NCBI GenBank assembly: GCA_030248215.1
Contig: JASANG010000857.1
Location: 1-64,000 of the forward strand
DNA: 64,000 nucleotides
Reading direction: 5' to 3'
Origin: Enoplolaimus lenunculus
Lineage: Eukaryota > Nematoda > Enoplea > Enoplida > Thoracostomopsidae
In this document: positions 11,538 to 23,214 of the stretch, one piece after another
Position numbering within the stretch: position 1 is the stretch's first letter
Layout of the letters: every line of letters begins with the position of its first letter
Translations under genes and position numbers: made by a program
The notes under the pieces: generated by a model
Told to the model about the DNA's origin: nothing
What the model saw: only the letters and a program-made list of their open reading frames with translations
Databases searched by the model: none

Positions 11538-12012
11538 AGAGTACAACCCGAGGTCTGCCTCCGGCTCCAGCTCTGGCACAAAAACGGCCTCCGGCTCCGG
11601 CAGAAAAATGGGCCTCCGGCTCCGGCAGAAAAATCGGCCTCCGGCTCCGGCAGAAAAATGGGCCTCCGGCTCCGGCAGAAAAATGGGCCTCCGGCTCTGG
11701 TAGAATTTTTGCCGGCGGTTCCGGCAATTTCGGTAGTAAAATCTTGTATAATTTTGCTAAATTCATCTGTTTAACGCGTTTCGTTCTACTTTTGTCACAA
11801 TTTTCAGGACGGGATTTCCGAAATTTCGCGCAAAGCTATATAGCGTAAAACCAAACAACTTAACAACATATTGCAGATATTGGCTACCAATAACTAATTA
11901 ACCATCATTTTTACTACCTAATTTCGTCTCACCTCCGGTTCCGGCAAGTTTCGTTGACCTCCGGCTTCTACTCTAGCATTTTTCGCCTCCGGTTGCAGCA
12001 CCTTGATATATA
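11538..12012 (-). mobile_element. CCTCCGG-type hAT MITE with a 25-bp minisatellite
   Basis: Ends TACAACCCGAGGTCTGCCTC and CCTCCGGTTGCAGCACC resemble the TIRs of the 25041 copy. At about 11587-11703 five copies of a 25-bp unit (GGCCTCCGGCTCCGGCAGAA) are in a row. Confidence 0.7.
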
Positions 12013-12429
12013 TGACCTGAATTAGTTGCACCCTGACATAAATATATACAATATATACGTACATACAAACAATCTAAAACAATGTCTTAAATGAAGGTTA
12101 GGTATTTGCCAAATATTGTAAAACAGACCGGAACCCCCCATCAGGTATCCGGTATCTCTGCGACCGGAAATATGACTAAAAAATTGCATTGACATCATTT
12201 TATTCAAATCATAGCGACAAAATTTGGCAACTTTGACGTGAAATGGCCGAAATATACAGCGGATGACCGCTGTCTGACCAGAGCAACCGATGTTACTATT
12301 AATTTACGTAATCGTTTACAATTGGCCAGTTCTATTTTAAGAGTTAACATTTCAGTCTCTGGGGTTTCTTACAATTCGATTTGTCAATACGAAACTCAAA
12401 CACAAGGAGAGATGTGTATAATAACGTAC

Positions 12430-13436
12430 CATACAACTCCAAACGCACCGCGTCCAATCAGTTTATCCGGTTCTGGATCTGATACTGGTGAGCCATTGGC
12501 TGTTGTCCCAGACGACGGCGGTGTATTAGTAGAGTCGGAACCGGCCGACCCGGAAGTACTATTATTATTGATTGTCGCATGATGTACTACTGTTGTTGCG
12601 GTTGCAGTTGGCAATTTGCCATTATTTACGATTTGTTGTTGTTGTTGTTGTTGCAGATAATTGCCATTACTTGTTGCGTTGCCATTCGATACACAATGAT
12701 ACTGATGATATTGACCGGATGCAGTTGCAAGTATTGCCGCTGCTGCAACTGCAGTTCCGGGGGTTCCGCCTCCATAAAGACAGTTTCCGGTTCCGCTTCC
12801 GTTTGTTGCAAACAGTGTTGCATTTGTTGCCGCTGCTTGCGCCACTACGGGATTGCAATTTCCTGCAGTTGCGTTCAGTGACGCTAATGCAGTTGAACTG
12901 TTGCGTTTTGTCATTGCAGACTGCAATTCGGTTGCAGTTGCTGTTTTTGTTGTTATGTTATTCTTTTCAGTATTATTATTATTGTTGTTGTTCTTGATAC
13001 TATTTTTGTTGCTGTTATTATTTTTGTTGTTGTTGTTGTTGTTGCTCCTGCTGATACAGTTATTGCTGCGTGTAGCACTCCTATGCAAAATCGATTGCTT
13101 TGCAACGTGGGACAATCTTTGATTGCAATTTTTGCTTGCAATTTCTGGTGTCCCAGCGATTGTACTTTGCCGAACTTCGGACTTCTGTCGTCTCCGGCAA
13201 GCAATATCCGCTGTTGAATGATTTCTTCGACCAGTTCGCGAACACAATCTGAGCTCACACCCGGAAGTACTTTGACAATTTTCGTCCAAATATCCGTTGG
13301 TTCCAGTTACCAGCACAGATGTGGTTTTGCTTTGATTTTGAGTTCCGGTGGTCCGAAGATGGGCGTCTGCTTGGTGACAATTGGTAAAGTATGGATGATG
13401 ATAATAATGGCGTTTATGATGGCCGACAAGTGCCAT
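12430..13436 (-). CDS. NLK: Nemo-like kinase, first coding exon (N-terminal region up to the glycine-rich loop)
   Basis: The minus-strand reading frame starts at the ATG at 13436; an in-frame stop lies upstream with no earlier ATG. It gives 335 full codons plus two bases. Residues 320-336 read DPEPDKLIGRGAFGVVW, which closely matches the start of the NLK/Nemo kinase domain (EPDRPIGYGAFGVVW in flies and vertebrates). The exon stops at 12430 before a gtacgt donor, inside the Trp codon. The N-terminus is low complexity, as in the family: Asn runs at about 132-160, an Ala run near 229-234, seven Gln at 262-268 and Ser/Thr/Asn-rich stretches. NLK is a proline-directed Ser/Thr kinase of the MAPK-like group that phosphorylates TCF/LEF and other factors in Wnt, Notch and TGF-beta signalling. 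The remaining kinase exons should lie at lower coordinates, but none was recognised in the 12.4 kb available, so intron 1 is very long. One change from the usual loop: GRG instead of GYG. Confidence 0.88.
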
Positions 13437-13756
13437 ACGGCTATTGAATAATAATCGTTCCGCCGGACACGATGTTCCGGCATTAGATGTAAATATGTTT
13501 ACTGTTTTTATTTATTATTCGGTTTGATATTTGGGTAAAAATGGGGATTTATATCTAAAAAAATGTACCAACAATACATTTACACAACCCAAAACCGCTT
13601 GTAAAATTTGCATCAGCTTAGAAACAAATCGATTTTTCGTTGACTGCAAATTAGAGTTTTGTTTTGCAATTTATTTACACTAAATTGCAACCGCTAATAT
13701 TAACTGGAACGATGCCCAAATTACGTATTTGTTGGCGTTTCAATTTGCTTAAAACT

Positions 13757-14046
13757 CTATTCACACGTGCAAGTTTTTGCATCAAAAACTTGTACGTTCA
13801 ACTTGCATGTGCAAGTTTGATCACAAAGCAACTTTGAAGTTCTTGCAGCTGCAAATTATTCACTGGAATTCTCATGCTATTTAATTTAATTCGCACCGGA
13901 GAACGCAGTTGCAAGTCGCTTGAATTTCTTGCAGTTTGATTGGTCAATCGAATGTTCGTCTGGAAATAGTTCCTGCTGCAAGTATTTCGTGCAAATTGCA
14001 CCTGTGAGTTCTCGCTGCAAAAACTTGCACGTATGAATGGGGCTTA
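13757..14046. mobile_element. TTCACACGTGCAAG-ended MITE
   Basis: Ends CTATTCACACGTGCAAGTTT and AAAACTTGCACGTATGAATG are inverted repeats. The body is rich in TTGCAGCTGCAA. It lies 320 bp upstream of the NLK exon start. Copies recur at 25751 and 30186, with a fragment at 51548. Confidence 0.75.
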
Positions 14047-14514
14047 ATAATGAAACGTAATATCAGCTCAGTTGATAGCAGAAATTAAAATTGAACTTTC
14101 AAATTAGGTCATATAACGGATACGTAACCATTACATTTTCTGTCAAAAATCAAACTTGTCCAAGACAGATCCGAAAAAACCGCGATGGGTAAATCACGTT
14201 ATATCCGGATCCGCTACCGTCCCTATCAGCAGTGTTAAAAACCGGCCTTTGATTACCTTAAATATTTCTGGACCTTTCCTAGTAAATCTAAATTAAAGGG
14301 TGTGTAAATACCGGAGCCGGACGTCGACAAAAATTTAACCGAAAGTTAAACTGTCGCTGAAGATGAAACAAAATTTGACAATTGAAATGTCGGCAACTTT
14401 GACAAAAATTGATGAAATGTTCAAAATTTTTTCATTCTGAACTTTATTTTGAATAAATTTCAGTAATTCAGAATAGAAAATGTTTAAGCATGCGGGTAAA
14501 TACCAAATAGGCTC
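14047..14514. other. No gene seen
   Basis: AT-rich with some CCGGA-type words resembling the hAT MITEs; no clear boundaries. Confidence 0.3.
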
Positions 14515-14668
14515 ATCGACCGACAACAACTTGTAATTCAAAATTTCATCGACTCAACAATTCGTCGTCCATCATTATGCTTAGACTTAGGTTTATTTTT
14601 CGATTTATTCAACGGCTTTAAGACACTGTTGAGCGACAAGTTGTCAGGCGACGAATTGTAGATTGTGT
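14515..14668. mobile_element. CGACAATTCGTC-type MITE, short copy
   Basis: It shares CGACTCAACAATTCGTCG, GCTTAGACTTAGG..TTCGATTTATTCA and a closing CGACGAATTGTAGA with 6317-6485 and with the flanks of the 20.1-kb array. Confidence 0.55.
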
Positions 14669-15150
14669 AAACTCACAAATGTATTCAAATATTATTAAAG
14701 AAATTGCAGTTGATTGGATATTGCCATTAATGCAAGGTTTCAGGGTGGCAACACGTTCGGATTCGGCAAAAATTTGTGGATCACATTCGAATTCGGTTAT
14801 GAAAACGCCAAATACAACAATGTCCGACAAAATGTTTTTTTTTTTCATTTTTAAACAATAAAAATTTAAAATAAATTGTTAATAAATCAACATTTTTTTG
14901 TTTCTCTGGTCACAAATCTCACAACTGAGCTCAGACACGAAATATACTAACGTTTAGAAGATATGCTGCTAGAATTACTTTGACATTCTGGAACAAATTA
15001 TAGATATAACTCAAATTTGCAACATGCAACATTCGGATCCGGATTTGGCAAATTTTAAAACTTAAAAAATTTCAAGAAACGAAGAAGTCCGAAACACAGC
15101 CCAGCTCATTTTCTTTGGTCTGTTTTCCCTTCTTTGGGGTACGTCCAGCA
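14669..15150. other. No gene seen
   Basis: AT-rich sequence; short open frames only. Confidence 0.35.
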
Positions 15151-15290
15151 GGCTCGTGGCTTATCATTTTGCTGAGGGGCTAGAAACTGTTCACGAGCGG
15201 CATACATGCGTTTTTATGACTTGCGAGCAAGCTTGAAAATTTACTAGGGGGCCAAAATTCTTCAAAGGATCCCCTCTAGCTGCGGGCTCG
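15151..15290 (+). mobile_element. GTAGCCAG-type MITE, diverged copy
   Basis: GGCTCGTGGCTTATCATTTT at the start, CTCTAGCTGCGGGCTCG at the end and an AAAATTTACTAGGGGGCC core place it in the family. Confidence 0.5.
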
Positions 15291-15383
15291 ACGTCTAGAC
15301 AAAGAGTTAAAGTATAGGTGGGACCTAGCTTCCGGAAAACTTCTTACACGCAACGTTTGCAACGCAACAAATTTTGACTTTAG

Positions 15384-15591
15384 GCGCATATTCTCAAATG
15401 CATATAGTACCCCTATCACCAGTTGGTAACAGGTTTTAAACTAACGAAGTGCTGCGATTGCAGATCTCAAAAATTGATCAAAAACCAGAAATATGCTGAA
15501 TTTCAAACCTCAACACTGCCTTGTTCGAAAGTTACAAGATGTATCTCCAAATGGTAATGCTACACACATTTGAGAACACGGACTCAGATTA
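15384..15591. mobile_element. ATTCTCAAATG-ended MITE
   Basis: Ends GCATATTCTCAAATGCATA and CACACATTTGAGAACACGG are inverted repeats, followed inside by CTATCACCAGTTGGTAACAG. Copies lie at 57376 and 60708. Confidence 0.7.
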
Positions 15592-15599
15592 CAATCTTC

Positions 15600-16010
15600 G
15601 AAAATGAAGTATTATTAGCTAATGCAAATTAGTTATTAGCTAACTATTCATTAAATTCATTTATTGGTTTTGCAGGTTTGTAAACCATTTACTCAGATCC
15701 CTCACGCCCCAAAACCCTGTACTGCTGAAATTAGATTGCTTGTAACCCTGAAAACTAGTGAAATAATGTAAAAAGCCCTAAATTAGGCTTAACCATTTAT
15801 GCAAATTAGCCTGTAGCTAATAAACGGCTTAAAATTTTAAAACCTTAATGCGAGCTTAACAATCCAGGATAACTGGCTTTCAAACATAAAAAAATTTATC
15901 AAAATCACCTCAACGGTTCCTGAGATTGTTTTCGCACGGACAGACGGGGGCAGACGGACGGACATCCACGATCCGACCCCCGAGCACAAAATATAAAACG
16001 CGAGACATGG
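15600..16010 (+). repeat. Dispersed repeat ending in GACGGACGGACATCCAC
   Basis: TTAGCTAATGCAAATTAG units, then GGTTCCTGAGATTG and CAGACGGACGGACATCCACG with CCCCGAGCACAAAATATAAA. The same order is found at 24385-25590. Confidence 0.6.
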
Positions 16011-16112
16011 GGTGGTCCGTTATGTGCCCATGTACTGTTTTGGACCGTATATATGCTGGACGGCCACGTCCACGCCGTATGGCATATATCGTAGATAATA
16101 AAAGTATTTCGA

Positions 16113-16260
16113 GGTGGGTTGTGCGGCAGAGCGGCAAAGCGTTCGCCTTTAGGATCCGCAGGCTTGAAGTAGGATGCCAGCTCTGTATCCTTGCGTTTCC
16201 ACCTGCTCAGATAAAAGGTCTGAAATCCCGGTCCCTCCCTCACACAGCCAACCACAACTA
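16113..16260 (+). repeat. SINE copy, degraded tRNA head
   Basis: The tRNA-like head TGCGGCAGAGCGG is followed by the family tail AAAAGGTCTGAAATCCCGGT and CCCTCC, matching the 62.8-kb SINE. The B box is degraded. Confidence 0.55.
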
Positions 16261-17574
16261 ATAACCCATGTGATATCACCGTTATTTATCAAATCGAACG
16301 TGGCGCTACAGTTTTTCAGCCAAACATATCTCAAACTCAACATTGCATTTCAACTCAGATTCAAAAATCCCAACGAGTTATGATCGACCAAATTTACAAC
16401 CCCAACCGGTCTCAACTGAATCAACCCTTAACTCAATCGGCATCGGCCTTAAAAACGATTCAAGTGAATTCACAAACTGGAAAAACCAACAAAACGAAAT
16501 TGAATAAAAAAAACCATTCAACCCACAAGTGAATTCAATACCACTTGTCGACCGTCGAGTAATTTTCTATTTCATATCCCCCTCAAAATATACCCGACCG
16601 TCGACACGCGTGTCACTCTCGAAATTTTGAGGGTAGAAAAAAAGGTTCACCGCGATTGGAACGGAAATACGACAGAAGAAGTAAAAAAAACTTACAAGAA
16701 AAGAAACTTTATGTCAAGAGAGAGAGAGACAGAGATATCACAAAATGATAAAATTCATAAAAATTCGGTCAAGTATATACATATATATTTCGCCCCATTC
16801 AACATTTGCTGGGGGTACTACACTCTACCATGCATCATGCATCGTTGTCGCTAAAATTATTCTTATTCTACGACACCAAATATAATTTTAAGTCCACTTT
16901 TCACATATATACACATATACAACACATATAAACATACATACTTATATATAAATATATATAAATTCATACTTATAAATAAACATACATATAAATACATATA
17001 AACAACACATATAAACATACATACTTATACATATATACATAAACATACATATATACATAAACATACATATAAATACATATATATCTGCCTAAACATTTGC
17101 ATATATAGAAATTCATGTATAATATATAAATTTAGATGTAAACTGCAATTCATGCACAATACACATACAAATATATGTGTGTAAATTGCAATTTACTGCA
17201 AACTGCACACTATGGCACGAATATGTGTATATTTGTACTGCCACTGCAAGATACGATTTAAATGACAGTGAGTGCAATTCACGAAATGATACATACACAT
17301 ATATAACGCATACATACACAGAGAAGCACTGATCAGTCTTGTAAAGTATTAGGCGTTACACACATATTGCAATATAATGCATGCACTGCACGCCAAGAGC
17401 GTGTCAGCCCATTGCTAGGATCGGAGGGATCCTCCAGATCAATGGATACCTTTGCCCCCCCGTTCAAACACGGGATCAACCCCTAAAATTTCGCCGTTAT
17501 TAATTTTGCATCAAGTAAAAAAGTTTTGCCATAAACGATAATCTCAATATAGAACACAACCAAATGATGTCCAT
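16261..17574. other. No gene seen; microsatellite-rich
   Basis: CA- and AT-rich sequence with ACATATAAACATACATA runs at about 16905-17095. Open frames are short and unrecognised. Confidence 0.4.
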
Positions 17575-17990
17575 CACGGGTCCACGATGCGACCTGATAT
17601 CCGTTCTATATCCGGCAAAAACTACTACGTATCCGGTATAAACTTACCGGATACCGGATATTTACGGATGTGGTACAGAATATCATAAAACATAATTTTT
17701 TTACAAATGAACGTCTTTAACATTTTGCTGCGATTACATTTCTGAGCAAATCAAAAACTTCAAACACTCCGTACGAAGCACATGCTGAACGCTAAGACAA
17801 TTCTTAGAAGCTTAACTGAACGACAAATCATATTAACATATCCGCTGCCAAGAACACCCACTCAGGAACGGATCATCCCATGGATCAGGCAGCAATTTTT
17901 CCGTTTCTCAAAAACACTTTAACTACGTATCCGTTAATCCAAATGGCTTTTAGGAGTGAAAATCTAAATTAATTTTTCTTCTTCAAACTA
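17575..17990. mobile_element. CCGGATATCC-type hAT MITE, partial copy
   Basis: GATGCGACCTGATATCCG and CCGGTATAAACTTACCGG with GATACCGGATATTTACGG match the left part of the 19059-19519 element. The right end is unclear before the 71-bp array. Confidence 0.45.
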
Positions 17991-17991
17991 G

Positions 17992-18417
17992 CTGTCCCAC
18001 AGGAAAACGAGATACCCCTCAGAGTCAAGAGTGACGTTGGTCCCGTTCGTTATGAACTATTGCTGTCCCACAGGAAAACGAGATACCCCTCAGAGTCAAG
18101 AGTGACGTTGGTCGCGTTCGTTATGAACTATTGCTGTCCCACAGGAAAACGAGATACCCCTCAGAGTCAAGAGTGACGTTGGTCCCGTTCGTTATGAACT
18201 ATTGCTGTCCCACAGGAAAACGAGATACCCCTCAGAGTCAAGAGTGACGTTGGTCCCGGTTGTTATGAACTATTGCTGTCCCACAGGAAAACGAGATACC
18301 CCTCAGAGTCAAGAGTGACGTTGGTCCCGGTTGTTATGAACTATTGCTGTCCCACAGGAAAACGAGATACCCCTCAGAGTCAAGAGTGACGTTGGTCGCG
18401 TTCGTTATGAACTATTT
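17992..18417 (+). repeat. 71-bp tandem array, six units
   Basis: Unit starts are 17992, 18063, 18134, 18205, 18276 and 18347, each beginning CTGTCCCACAGGAAAACGAG. Units differ only in a short segment (GGTCCCGTTCG, GGTCGCGTTCG or GGTCCCGGTTG). Confidence 0.97.
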
Positions 18418-18784
18418 CAAAGTTTGCTTGTGTTAAAAAAATTTAACCACGAGACTGAAGAAGTAACCCATCCATTATTATTGGACTGAATGTAGCAATC
18501 GAACCAGGATCGGTGCCCAATCCAGGATTTGACCGAATCGTATTTCAATTGCTATTTGCCGAATCCGAATCTTGCATTTTACACATTTCCAATATTATTG
18601 ATATTATATATAATAGTAGAACACTGCTTTTAGACCTGCAAAACTAATAACTTTGCAGCAAATATTATGCTTTCGGTCGCAAACAACAATTATTATTTCG
18701 TGCCCAAACCTCAGTTCTAAGATTTGTGATCTGAAACAAAAAAATATTGATTTATATAACAAATTATTTAAACTTTTTACTATT

Positions 18785-19612
18785 TTAAAAGCTATGCATA
18801 TACTGCCGAAACCAGGAATCGACCGGATATTTGGTTCCGGTTTAATATCCGATTAAAAATCGACATCCGTAGAGGATATTTACCGTTGCGATTCCAAATA
18901 TCATAAAACTGTTCACCGACTGCAATTCAAGGCAAGTCAAGAGCGGACACTGACATGGAATGGAAAATCCAAGCCAAAAATTATACTTAAATCCATTAAT
19001 ATACACATTTTTGCAGTACTCAAATAGTCCGACAATGCACAATTTTATATCCTATATCCAGGGTGCGACCGGATATCCGGCTCCTGTTTCCTATCCGGCG
19101 AAAAACCCGCACCCGGTTCCGGTATAAACCTACCGGATACCGGATTTCGGTGACGATTTCGTAAATGTCAAATTATTGCAAATTATGTTGTGAGATGTTA
19201 TGTTTTCAGTCCCATTACATGATAAGTATACAGTATTGGTTTAAAGCAGTAGCTTTGATTATGGCTAAGGCAGCAATTCAAATTGTATTATCGAAACAAA
19301 CAAATAATTTGCAGCTTCACACAATTATTTTCAAGTATTACGACATTCTCTTTGCATAAACGCAATATTCCGTTTACTACAGATAAATTAACATTTACTG
19401 ACGCATTAACGTGCTAAAATTGATTTATTTAAAAAACACTATCCGGTTAACATCCAGTTCCGGTAAAAAATCACTATCCGGTTCCGGTATCCGGTTTTTT
19501 GCGATCCGGTCGCACCCTGCCTATATCCGGTTAACATCCGGCTGCGGTTCCGGTACAAAATTTACTATCCGGCTCCGGTATCCGGTAAAATAAATATCCG
19601 GTCATGCCGGAC
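18785..19612 (+). mobile_element. Older CCGGATATCC-type element split by a younger copy
   Basis: Left part has AATCGACCGGATATTTGG and CCGGTTTAATATCCGATT; right part at 19520-19612 has CCGGTTAACATCCGG, CCGGCTCCGGTATCC and a CCGGTCATGCCGG end. The element at 19059-19519 sits inside it. Confidence 0.6.
19059..19519 (+). mobile_element. hAT-type MITE with perfect 8-bp target duplication
   Basis: TIRs CAGGGTGCGACCGGAT and ATCCGGTCGCACCCTG are perfect. Flanks CCTATATC (19051-19058) and CCTATATC (19520-19527) are an exact 8-bp target site duplication, the hAT hallmark. At 461 bp it has no transposase, so it is non-autonomous. Confidence 0.92.
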
Positions 19613-19751
19613 AGCCAATTTTTGTCCAATCATACCTTTGGATGCCAGTCAGTTTTGAACACAAAATTCTGTTGAAACTGGTTGATAAATGCTAATTAAG
19701 CTTACTTATTTGATAAATTGTAATTTAAATTGCGGATCAGTAAAAATTAAC

Positions 19752-19915
19752 AGCCAAGGGGATGGGGCAGGTGAAATTCACCGCCCCCCCTGGAAAATTT
19801 TTTCCCCCAATACAAAATTTTCAACGTTACTTGCAACTCATTGAAAACCCTTGAATGCCCCTCCTGAATAATTTTACGCCCCCCACCTTAGTAAGGTGAG
19901 CTGGCTACGGGTCTA
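19752..19915 (-). mobile_element. GTAGCCAG-type MITE copy, inverted
   Basis: Reads CAGCCAAGGGGATGGGG to GTGAGCTGGCTACGGGTC, with TTTCAACGTTACTTGCAACT in the core. Confidence 0.65.
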
Positions 19916-20096
19916 CAGTCACCGTAGACTTCACTCAAAAACTCACCATACAGCGGCTGGTAGTGTTGATTACTAAATATATAAAACATCTAAAAATCAA
20001 ACGCTTTGAATTCAGATTCCAGTTTAGTCCACTTGATTTGAAAACGAACCCCGCTATCTCGCGTGACAAATGCACACACCCCCCATGACAGCGAAT

Positions 20097-21235
20097 CTAC
20101 GACAATTCATCCGCCGACACCTTGTCGCCCAACAATGCTTTAAAGGCTGTGAATATATCTAAGCATAATCCTAAGCTTAATCCTAAGTGTAATCGTAAAC
20201 CTGATGGAGTCGATGAAATTTCGAGTTTGGCCGACGAATTGTGAAGTCGATGAAATTTCCCATTTGGCCGACGAATTGTGAAGTCGATGAAATTTCCCAT
20301 TTGGCCGACGAATTGTGAAGTCGATGAAATTTCATTGGCCGACGAATTGTGAAGACGATGAAATTTCAGATTTGGCCGACGAATTGTGGAGTCGATGAAA
20401 TTTCCCATTTGGCCGACGAATTGTGAACTCGATGAAATTCCAGATTTGGCCGACGAATTGTGAAGTCGATGAAATTCCAGATTTGGCGACGAATTGTGAA
20501 GTCGATGAAATTCCAGATTTGGCCGACGAATTGTGAAGTCGATGAAATTCCAGATTTGGCGACGAATTGTGAAGTCGATGAAATTCCAGATTTGGCCGAC
20601 GAATTGTGAAGTCGATGAAATTCCAGATTTGGCGACGAATTGTGAAGTCTATGAAATTTCGCATTTGGCCGACGAATTGTGAAGTCGATGAAATTTCAGA
20701 TTTGGCCGACGAATTGTGAAGTCGATGAAATTTCCCATTTGGCCGACGAATTATGAAGTCGATGAAATTTCAGATTTGGCGGCGAATTGTGAAGTCGATG
20801 AAATTCCTGATTTGGCCAACGAATTGTGAAATCGATGAAATTTCCCATTTGGCCGACGAATTGTGAAGTCGATGAAATTCCTGATTTGGCCGACGAATTG
20901 TGAAGTCGATGAATTTCCAGATTTGGCCAACGAATTGTGAAGCCGATGAAATTTCCCATTTGGCCGACGAATTGTGAAGTCGATGAAATTCCAGATTTGG
21001 CGACGAATTGTGAAGTCGATGAAATTCCAGATTTGGCGACGAATTGTGAAGTCGATGAAATTCCAGATTTGGCGACGAATTGTGAAGTCGATGAAATTCC
21101 AGATTTGGCGACGAATTGTGAAGTCGATGAAATTCCAGATTTGGCCGACGAATTGTACAGTCACAGGGCCTTTCCGATTACAACTTCCCCCGGTCGACAA
21201 GTTGTCTGCCACGAGACCAATTGTCATAATACCTA
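20097..21235 (-). mobile_element. CGACAATTCGTC-type MITE with a 37-bp internal array
   Basis: Flanks (CGACAATTCATCCGCCGACA ... ACGAGACCAATTGTC) match short MITE copies at 6317 and 14515. From about 20209 to 21150 a 35-37-bp unit is repeated about 25 times, with alternating variants TTTCCCATTTGGCCGACGAA and TTCCAGATTTGGCGACGAA. A CCTAAGCTTAATCC stretch lies before the array. Long open frames here are repeat artefacts. Confidence 0.88.
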
Positions 21236-22949
21236 ACCTCTGACACCACGGGCCGAGAATTTAAAAAAACGAATAAATAACACAGTTATCTCCTCGCAAT
21301 TAATATTTTAACAAGCATATTACAAAATTACACATTTACTATATTGCTTTCACTCAGGTGTGCTACTGTATGTCACGAAATCACACTTGCATGACTTACA
21401 TATTCATATACATACACATATACATATAGAAATACATATATATATATACATATACATATATGTGTATATATGTATATGTATATATAAATCAGGAGTAGAG
21501 AGTTTACAAAAGATGTTTACAGTACGAAACGGATTGGTACACAGTATTAATAGTCGCCAGAAAATATTACACCAGCCGAAATATGTTCATCTTGATTTTG
21601 ACTCCCAAAACACACATAACAACAAAACACAAATGTCGTCATCCGTACACACATGAGTGTCACACTAAGACGACAGGGAGGGGGGGTCAAGCCGGCCCGA
21701 TTTTCGAAACCAAAATTTTGTATAATGAGTTAATGCTAAAATTACGCGGTTGGCGTCTAGCTCGCAAGGATCGGTCCACTAGTTAAAATTGTACTTTGCC
21801 GTTACTGGCTGGCCACCGCCCCCCCCCAGCCTCCCCTGCGGATCTGATGCGCATTTCCCACACATACAGAAATATTTGCAATTTCAAAAATAAAAAACAA
21901 ATTTCAACTGCAGTTCGTGAAATGCAAACCATTAAACACCAAGTGCACGCATCGTGGCAATTTCTATCGTCTCCATTCAGATGACATATACACATTTATA
22001 TACTTCACACATTGTTTGATCAGCTCCCATACGGCGAATGTTGTGGGGGGGCAGGTAGCAAAAATGTATATTTTGGTTAGGAAAACGACCCTCGAACCAA
22101 AATTTCAACACGAAATATTTTTCCAAAAACTTAAAATATATTTTTGGGCAAAGACGTGCAAACGGTTAAGTTGCTTTAAACTTATCCCGTCCGAATTGAA
22201 AACTTCGCGACACGCCTTTGGGAGTAAGGTATCCGAAACAGTAGCTTGCAAACAGCACAACTGTGGTACGACATCACGACAGTCAGAATCTAAACGCCAT
22301 TTGACTACTAAATCCTTGAAATTTGCCGTTTGATTCCGGGGTCAGGCCTGTCGGCGGGGGGGCGAGACTCTAAGCCTTGGTTCCCCACTTTCGATCCTCT
22401 ACTGCTCCTAAATTATACACACTTGTGTTTTAAGGGAAGTAGAATTGCAATGAATTTTCAGACACACACTCAGTTCGAGACACCCACAGGCTAAATCGAT
22501 ACACTCACACCGTCAGTTCGAGACACCCAGACTAAATCGAGACACTCACACAGTCAGTTCGAGACAAGGTGTGGACTGTACAAAATAGTACTTGCTGGGG
22601 TGCAAAATTTCCGTGTCGTTCAGTATATCGCATTTATTGTTATATATTACATATATACATATATACTACATATATATACAGTCAAGGTCTATTGATACAT
22701 CCAAATACCGATTTTTAAACCACTAACAATATACTCGCACGAATATACAGCACAAAATATAGTTATATACATACAACCATATACATACATATATATTAAA
22801 TATCACGATAGCACTGCAGTATCTACACACTACTACAAATATGCCCAATACTACAATAAAAACATATAAACATATTTAAACAATTGTCATATGTTAATAC
22901 ATATCGCATACTTTAAACACTGATCTGTAAATCAGTATTACATGTTCTC
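21236..22949. other. No gene seen; microsatellites and short tandem repeats
   Basis: Holds a CATATACACATATACATATA run (about 21405-21487), a roughly 40-bp tandem unit with CAGTTCGAGACACCCA at 22470-22566 and a TATACATA run at 22645-22680. The 138-aa frame at 21917 lacks recognisable motifs. Confidence 0.45.
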
Positions 22950-23103
22950 GGGCCCGTAGCCAAGGGGGGGCATGGGGGTTCGGCCCACCTGGAAAAATTC
23001 TGGCCCCCTACAGAATTTTCACTTGCTTGTAACACATAAACCTTAAATGTCCCACCTGGAAAATTATCAGCCTCCCTAGCAAGGTCAGGTGACTACAGGC
23101 CTG
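22950..23103 (-). mobile_element. GTAGCCAG-type MITE copy, inverted
   Basis: CGGGCCCGTAGCCAAGGGGG to AAGGTCAGGTGACTACAGGC, with GCCCACCTGGAAAAATTCTG in the core. Confidence 0.65.
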
Positions 23104-23214
23104 AATTTTCCCTAGGGGAGATAACAGCTATAGTTTCATTTTAGGATAAAATAATCTCGTTGAAGTAACTGGGGGGTGGCATTATGAATCCAGAGTGTTA
23201 TTCAAAATCCTGCG

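Noticed and set aside
12572-13122. Plus-strand Leu/Val-rich frames opposite NLK
   Set aside because: They are antisense shadows of Asn/Gln/Ala codon runs in the NLK exon.
20097-21243. Overlapping open frames with repeated IDFTIRRPN or KSMKFQIW motifs
   Set aside because: They are products of the 37-bp minisatellite on both strands, with no start context or homology.
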